11,030 bases of DNA from Cephalothrix simula (Eukaryota > Nemertea > Palaeonemertea > Archinemertea > Cephalotrichidae): contig JAXIUW010209731.1 of the NCBI GenBank assembly GCA_035591015.1, positions 1 through 11,030 of the forward strand, written 5' to 3'. The stretch's first letter is position 1, and each line of letters begins with the position of its first letter. Below the pieces are notes generated by a model. It saw nothing but the letters and a program-made list of their open reading frames with translations. It had not been told where the DNA came from and searched no databases. The translations under genes and the position numbers were made by a program. This document shows positions 7,000-11,030 of this stretch, one piece after another.

Positions 7000-8300
7000 G
7001 AGCAGGCAGGCAAAGCCATCAGCATAATCTTTGTTGCCTTGACAACATGATTATTAACACACTGTGAAACTTGCGGAGTTACTACCGGTATCTTTAACAT
7101 TTGGTTATTACAATGATAAATATCAGTTATTGGTGATTAAGAAGAAAAAACAGTCGATATTACGACTCAACTTTTTTCTGTCCACATTGCACAGTTGAAG
7201 AAAAAAACTATAGCCGAATGTGAGTGATATAAATATGATAGGAATATAAATTTCACTAATCTTCTGTATAAATTGAAATTTATAGATTTTAAATTCGATC
7301 ATCTTCCTGAATCGAGGTCGCGACCACTTGGTCAAAGCAATTTTACTTTATGATCAATTTAGAAACACTAAACCAGCGGTTTTCCAAGCTGTAACATCGA
7401 TTTTGTGACGTTTTCTGGTTCAAAAATAGAAAATTAATTTACTTGTAACCCAGTTACTTTATGGTTAACTCGAGCAAAAAATACAGGGATTCAATTTTCA
7501 GTTGAAACCTGATTCCGCTCCGTGTAAATTGTCTTTATACGTGTATTTGTTTAAAAAAGGAATCCTTTAAGGTTGTGTTAAGTTTTAAGTAAAGAACAGT
7601 ACTAAAATTTTTATTTACTGTAGATTTTAAGTAGATCAAACCGATCGTTGACCAATCAGGTCTTTGCCCATCCTTCCACGAAGATCCTCTAGGACTATTT
7701 GCACAAGAATTTGGACGGGGACAAAAATTGTTGCGACAAAAAGATGGTCCAAAATAAATAAAATTATTAAAATTTAAATCTCATTATGTCAAATCTTTGA
7801 GGAAACCAAAATGGCATTGTTACCGCCTTTGGAATAGTTTATGATGTCAGATACAGTGTACTTAAACTGATTAATAAATTCGTACTTTTTTGTCAAATCA
7901 AAATTTTAAGAAAGCTTTCGAACACAGTCCAATTAATCTTCGAACCCATACCTGCCGATTTCAGATAAAACAATATTTGTTATAGCTGAATCAATCTATC
8001 AGTCCATATACAAGACAGATAACCAATATCCATTTATTCCTTATTGACAGAAAGATAGAATCCAAAATGTCAAGGTCAGATTTTTCTATTACATCAATTG
8101 ATTTGATGTCAAAATCAAGAAAGCACGATCTATGCAAAAAGATATAACAGACAAAAACAGTTATAAATATTCATATAATGGATTTAAAACAATAATCTGT
8201 CAGATAATCTGCATTATTTTACAAGACATATGTTAACTATTGTTGCTAGCCTACAGAATACATGTACAACAATGGGAAGAGTAAAGCACACTCTACCTAC

Positions 8301-8350
8301 CAGAAGGGTTGTATAACGCCTCTTGTTCTCCTCAAACCCGACTTCCTGTC
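8301..8350 (-). CDS. Candidate internal coding exon (GQEVGFEENKRRYTTLL)
   Basis: On the minus strand the acceptor GATTTTTTTGCATGTAG ends at 8351. Fifty nucleotides follow, then the donor CTG/GTAGGT at 8301/8300. Read with two leading bases completing a codon it gives (G)QEVGFEENKRRYTTLL, a charged, protein-like segment. It ends in phase 0, as the exon at 3798-3869 requires. An alternative donor 4 nt downstream (TAG/GTAGAG, exon end 8297) would shift the frame. Entry needs an upstream exon ending in phase 1. Two candidates satisfy this: ATGGCGGCAG/GT at 10866-10857 and ATGAATGTCTCGACGGTCG/GT at 9044-9026. The protein is not recognised. Confidence 0.45.
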
Positions 8351-8624
8351 CTACATGCAAAAAAATCAATTTCAAACATTTACAAATAGGTAGATAGTGA
8401 TAAAGCTAGTTTCAATTCATGAATAATTCCAGCGTTAAGTGCGGATACTGCTCGCAAGTTGATGATGATGTGCGCGACCTCATGTGATAAAACTGGATGG
8501 TGCTGGAACATAATAATATCGATTCAATATTATGATATTCTTAATAATCTCTGGTACTGTCATTTAATTAAATTAGCGCTAACTGTGAGGACGCTAATTA
8601 ATATGCCATATTTTCTATATACCT
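8351..8624. other. No supported gene
   Basis: AT-rich sequence between the candidate exon and the SINE. The plus-strand frame from 8459 to 8716 begins in a GATGATGATG run and continues into the SINE, so it is not a gene. Confidence 0.5.
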
Positions 8625-8876
8625 CTAGAGTCGGGGTTTTTATCCCAGCGAGATGGGGGCCACTGCAAGCCCATATGAAGTGCACTGAGCTCTTCGGGCG
8701 CTTTCGAAATTCCTAGTCCCCGTTCCACTTTTTTTAACGCTGACCGAGCCACCCAGCATCTGCCACTCGCGATCTGACGATGCAGATTCGAACTCACGCA
8801 AGCCATGACCAGGATTTTATGACTCCTCGACCAACGTAGCCTAGTTCAGCGCCTTGAACCACTCGGCCATCGTGAA
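8625..8876 (-). mobile_element. tRNA-Leu-derived SINE
   Basis: On the minus strand, TGGCCGAGTGG (8869-8859) is a perfect RNA polymerase III A box and GAGTTCGAATC (8795-8785) a perfect B box. Between them GGCGCTGAACTAGGCT resembles the anticodon arm of a Leu(AAG) tRNA with a base lost. The acceptor stem is partly preserved (CACGA against TCGTC), but the T stem no longer pairs, so this is not a working tRNA. About 160 bp of non-tRNA body follows, including AAAAAAAGTGGAACGGGGAC and a terminal GGGATAAAAACCCC, a possible tail. The left end is approximate and I did not find a clear target-site duplication. Confidence 0.7.
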
Positions 8877-9521
8877 AACTGTTTTAATTTCCACTTTAAC
8901 TGTTGCTTGGATACTTAATCTCATTTTTCTAAGCATCTCTCTCACAATCTGAGATTAATTTTCCAATTTCATAACATTATTAACCTAAGCCTAGTGTATG
9001 CTACATTTTTTTGATAAATCCTTACCGACCGTCGAGACATTCATGCATCAGGCCCTTAATTTAAATGGCTTTTTACGTGAGGGATAATTTGCAAAAACGC
9101 CAAAACCACTCACTGACAGCAGGCTTTTTTGGTTTCATCAGGTCAGAAACCTATCAGAAGTGTCCAAGTTCTACTGTATATTAACTTTTTTGTTCCAATA
9201 AGCATGAATTTTTTACTACCCTTCCCTTAACTGATTGCAATGAACTACCACTCTATGGCTGCCTTGTTAAGTATTCTATGTGATAAAAAAGCCGCATTCG
9301 AATCCGACCTCGTTGCTCTGAGCTAAGGTCAATTTAGTAACCGTCATTTTACCCACCCCAAATTTACCCCAACATCTATGATGCGCTGTCACAGTTTTCC
9401 GGAATAAACAGCTGGAATAAAGCAGAGAACCAACATGCGCGCGCACTGTCGGCGCACGGCAAAAGAAATTCCGGAATAAAATTAATGACGTCACGGGAAA
9501 CACCAAATAGAAAAGGCGGAT
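8877..9521. other. Mostly non-coding interval
   Basis: Apart from the possible minus-strand first exon at 9026-9044, I see no gene. The 111-codon minus-strand frame 9276-9611 runs straight through the MITE at 9531-9651 and has no motif. CpG-containing sequence occurs around 9435-9480 (GCGCGCGCACTGTCGGCGCA). Confidence 0.5.
9026..9044 (-). CDS. Alternative first coding exon (MNVSTV) of the candidate small protein
   Basis: ATGAATGTCTCGACGGTCG is followed by a good donor, GTAAGG (9025-9020). It leaves one base (G) that joins the GA of the 8301-8350 exon as GGA (Gly). An in-frame TGA lies two codons upstream, so this ATG could only be an initiator. Its context is weak and another out-of-frame ATG overlaps it. 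With this start the product would be 46 residues. The start at 10866 gives 43 residues and has a better initiation context. Confidence 0.25.
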
Positions 9522-9660
9522 TATAGCACGGTAAACGTAAAAGAGGAGGGGAACGGGGTCTTTCAAGTATAGTGGTCCCGTTAAAATATCGATCGGCTTT
9601 TTTCGTCGCAATACAAAATCGACCCCGTTCCCCTCCTTTTATATGCCTACCTTATAGCAC
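9522..9660. mobile_element. 121-bp MITE with 9-bp target-site duplication
   Basis: The direct repeats TTATAGCAC (9522-9530 and 9652-9660) flank a unit (9531-9651) that begins GGTA and ends TACC. Its terminal inverted repeats are about 30 bp: the inner 16 bp GGAGGGGAACGGGGTC (9545-9560) is perfectly mirrored at 9621-9636, with an indel and a few changes outside it. A perfect 9-bp duplication fits Mutator-like (MULE) insertion better than hAT (8 bp). The 60-bp centre has no coding capacity. Intact duplications and arms suggest a fairly recent insertion. Confidence 0.85.
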
Positions 9661-9873
9661 GTTTTCAAATTTGGACGTTATTTTAAATTTTGGATCAAAT
9701 TTCTTTAAATTGTTGAAAATTAAAATTGATTTTGGATTTAAATTAAGCAGCTACTAGTCGATCTCCAAAGATAAAAGGAAATTAGAACTGATTTAAACTA
9801 CTGTTACTGATCAGAAAAGGTTTAAAGAAAGCATGAAAAGCGCCAAAAGCTATGTGAGCTCCTTTCTCTACTA

Positions 9874-10110
9874 GTCAGTGTTGGACGAAAATCTGTTTAC
9901 AGATATCAGGCAAACCTTCAGTGTAGAATTATCAAATGCAGTCCTAGTTCGTCGGTATATTTAGAGATGTCTCCAGTTTTAGCATTTGATGAAGATGAGG
10001 AGTATGGTCCTATTTTCTTGAGACATTTGCTAATTCCAAATTGTGGAAATGATGTAAAATTAAGAGTGTTTAGGAAAAGCTGTGAAATTTTCCAATCATT
10101 GAATGATTAA
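9874..10110 (+). CDS. Candidate terminal exon of an unrecognised gene
   Basis: A strong acceptor (GAGCTCCTTTCTCTACTAG, ending at 9873) opens a frame that stays open for 78 codons to TAA at 10108-10110; the frame is in fact open back to 9826. The translation looks like a real protein: GRKSVYRYQANLQCRIIKC, then SSSVYLEMSPVLAFDEDEEYG, then FLRHLLIPNCGNDVKLRVFR and KSCEIFQSLND. It has alternating hydrophobic strands, an acidic loop and four cysteines. I do not recognise the family. The first Met is at 9967, so as a single-exon gene it would be only 47 residues. A last exon of a longer plus-strand gene, or a decayed gene fragment, fits better. No upstream partner exon was identified with confidence and no AATAAA follows closely. 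Confidence 0.5.
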   Translation, partial: VSVGRKSVYRYQANLQCRIIKCSPSSSVYLEMSPVLAFDEDEEYGPIFLRHLLIPNCGNDVKLRVFRKSCEIFQSLND

Positions 10111-10500
10111 AAGACAGTGTTTACTGAGTTAAATAAGATGATGACGTTAAATCGGCTAATATTGAGTTTTTGTATTCTGGTTTGTTAGAAAGTATGTCTG
10201 TGTGCCGTGGTATTCCGAAGCTTTTAATGATCCAAATTTAAAAATGAAATCATAGGTTTGAAATGATCATAGGTTTCTGATCAGGTATATGCGATCTCAC
10301 ATTAATACATCTGTGCTGCAGTTGTACCGTTGGAAAAATCTTAAATGACCCGAATGGACACCCACCCCTGGTATATTGGGCGCGGACATTTTACGCAGTC
10401 CACGGGGTGTGGCAAATAATTTTTTAGTGAAGAGGTTCACAAAAACAAAAATATTTTAAGTGTATTTATCTCAGTCTAGTGTTGTAAGTAAGTCAAGAAT
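10111..10500. other. No supported gene
   Basis: AT-rich sequence downstream of the candidate terminal exon. It contains a duplicated ATCATAGGTTT motif (10250-10276) and a short GC-rich stretch at 10355-10410. No open frame with protein-like features was seen. Confidence 0.5.
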
Positions 10501-10746
10501 TTGTTTGACCACTTTCGGCATACGGAAACACCCGGGCAGGCGCCGGAGATTGCTGAACTTGTGTTAACTAAAGCGGCGAGGGATCTTCTACATTGTAGGT
10601 TAATTGTGTTCTTTTTACTTTTCCCAGATACGTCTGGGGCTGTCCTGACATCTGGCAAAAAAGAACGCATAGACTTCCGATATAGACTTCCCCGGAAAGA
10701 CGAAATCGGCGGGGCCATGCATTATAACCAAAAAATTCTACATATC
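10501..10746. other. GC-richer segment with overlapping open frames, identity unknown
   Basis: This segment is richer in GC and CpG (GCGGCGAGG, GGCGCCGG, AATCGGCGGGGCC) than its surroundings and is open in one plus and two minus frames for 60-90 codons. The plus frame (FDHFRHTETPGQAPEIAEL and onward, ending about 10773) begins without an ATG and contains an apparent acceptor (CTTTTTACTTTTCCCAG ending at 10627). It could be a promoter-proximal CpG-rich region of the gene starting at 10866, or a fragment of a mobile element. I cannot choose a coding frame. Confidence 0.3.
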
Positions 10747-10866
10747 TCAATGCAACATTCCTTCCCTAACTAAATTATTTCCCTTAGCAATCACTAAAAT
10801 TGGCTGCTTGATTCCATCAAATGATAAAATAATTCTTTTGAAATTTTGCACTGAACCTGCCGCCAT
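10747..10866 (-). CDS. Candidate first coding exon starting ATGGCGGC
   Basis: The ATG at 10866 sits in AAAATGGCGGC, with A at -3 and G at +4, a strong eukaryotic start. The frame is open for 39 codons (MAAGSVQNFKRIILSFDGIK, then QPILVIAKGNNLVREGMLH) to TGA at 10749-10747. If the donor CAG/GTTCAG (10857/10856) is used, only MAA plus G is coding. It then joins the 8301-8350 and 3798-3869 exons in frame to a 43-residue product (MAAGQEVGFEENK start). If unspliced, it would be a 39-residue small protein. Other weak GT sites leave the wrong phase for those exons. The protein family is not recognised in either reading. Confidence 0.4.
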   Translation of the reverse strand: MAAGSVQNFKRIILSFDGIKQPILVIAKGNNLVREGMLH

Positions 10867-10870
10867 TTTG
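10859..10870 (-). promoter_or_regulatory. YY1-like motif overlapping a start codon
   Basis: CAAAATGGCGGC on the minus strand matches the YY1 core AANATGGCGGC with the initiator ATG inside it. This arrangement is typical of TATA-less, broadly expressed animal genes and supports 10866 as a real translation start. Confidence 0.45.
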
Positions 10871-11030
10871 TTTCCACTTTTCCGACTATTATCCATCCTC
10901 AACACAGGCTACTATCTTCCTCCGTCAGTCCGTACCCCTGAAAGGACTTGCCTTTTCAAACGGCTGTGGTAGTATCGATCGGGAAGCTATTTTTAGAAAA
11001 TCGATTTCGGAAATCCCCCTTACTCTAAGT
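10867..11030 (-). promoter_or_regulatory. Possible promoter / 5' UTR upstream of 10866
   Basis: This stretch precedes the ATG at 10866 on the minus strand. It contains TATCGATCGG and AAAATCGATTTC, ATCGAT-type motifs sometimes found in promoters of widely expressed invertebrate genes. No TATA box is evident and no open frame of note is present. Confidence 0.25.

Larger units (their letters stand above)
3870..8300 (-). other. 4.4-kb repeat-filled interval (candidate intron)
   Basis: No convincing coding exon was found here on either strand. It holds the diverged fold-back half-copy (about 4250-4465), an imperfect inverted repeat (about 4838-5028), two minus-strand sites that look like fused acceptor/donor sequences (4896 and 5380), a short tandem repeat (5157-5198), a MITE candidate (5898-6116), a 14-G run and the fold-back element (6348-6999). 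The part from 7000 to 8300 is AT-rich unique-looking sequence in which I see nothing further. Short open frames at 5034-5231, 5699-5911, 6131-6328 and 7123-7335 show only low-complexity or repeat-derived translations. Confidence 0.5.

Noticed and set aside
7932-8005. Minus-strand exon candidate ending GGCAG/GTATGG (reads DSAITNIVLSEIG)
   Set aside because: The donor is good, but there is no pyrimidine-rich acceptor and the 46-nt length breaks the frame of the candidate small-protein gene.
8615-8806. 63-codon minus-strand frame (MACVSSNLHRQ)
   Set aside because: It lies entirely within the SINE.
8785-8876. Functional tRNA-Leu gene on the minus strand
   Set aside because: A and B boxes are intact, but the T stem and anticodon stem do not pair and the variable region is too long and unstructured.
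9276-9611. 111-codon minus-strand frame
   Set aside because: It reads through the MITE arm and its target duplication, with no recognisable motif.

Overview
This is metazoan nuclear DNA. It is AT-rich and mostly non-coding, with GT-AG introns and many non-autonomous repeats, and has no bacterial features. A tRNA-derived SINE, several MITE-like elements, many ACATGT motifs and the protein matches suggest a marine invertebrate, perhaps a mollusc. That guess is an inference from repeat style, not a demonstrated identification.

Left third, minus strand: the clearest gene is the 5' end of a peptidylglycine alpha-hydroxylating monooxygenase (PHM, the copper enzyme that starts C-terminal amidation of neuropeptides). 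Coding exon 1 lies at 3373-3552 (signal peptide plus the start of the core) and exon 2 at 1313-1367. The two exons join in phase 0 to give MPGVKPDK/ADLYLC. The copper-ligand exons lie beyond the left edge. On the opposite strand, inside the 2.0 kb intron between these exons, sits a 183-192 codon intact gene (2274 or 2301 to 2852). It looks like a lineage-restricted permuted papain-like (LRAT/NlpC-P60-like) protein.

Middle and right, minus strand: three short phase-compatible pieces could form a spliced microprotein gene upstream of PHM. They are a start either at 10866 (ATGGCGGC in a YY1-like context) or at 9044, an internal exon at 8301-8350 and a terminal exon at 3798-3869. The predicted product is about 43-46 residues. 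No AATAAA is visible between its stop codon and the PHM start codon. On the plus strand, 9874-10110 looks like the last coding exon of an unrecognised gene, with a strong acceptor and 78 open codons.

The rest is repeats. They include a 29-bp tandem array containing a palindrome (111-232), a C-rich 28-bp duplication (679-736), several inverted repeats, a 217-219 bp MITE candidate (5898-6116), a 652-bp fold-back element with 32-bp terminal repeats (6348-6999) and a diverged half-copy of it (about 4250-4465). There is also a Leu-tRNA-derived SINE (about 8625-8876) and a 121-bp MITE with a perfect 9-bp target-site duplication (9531-9651). All gene models come from reading splice sites and frames by eye, without transcript data or database searches.
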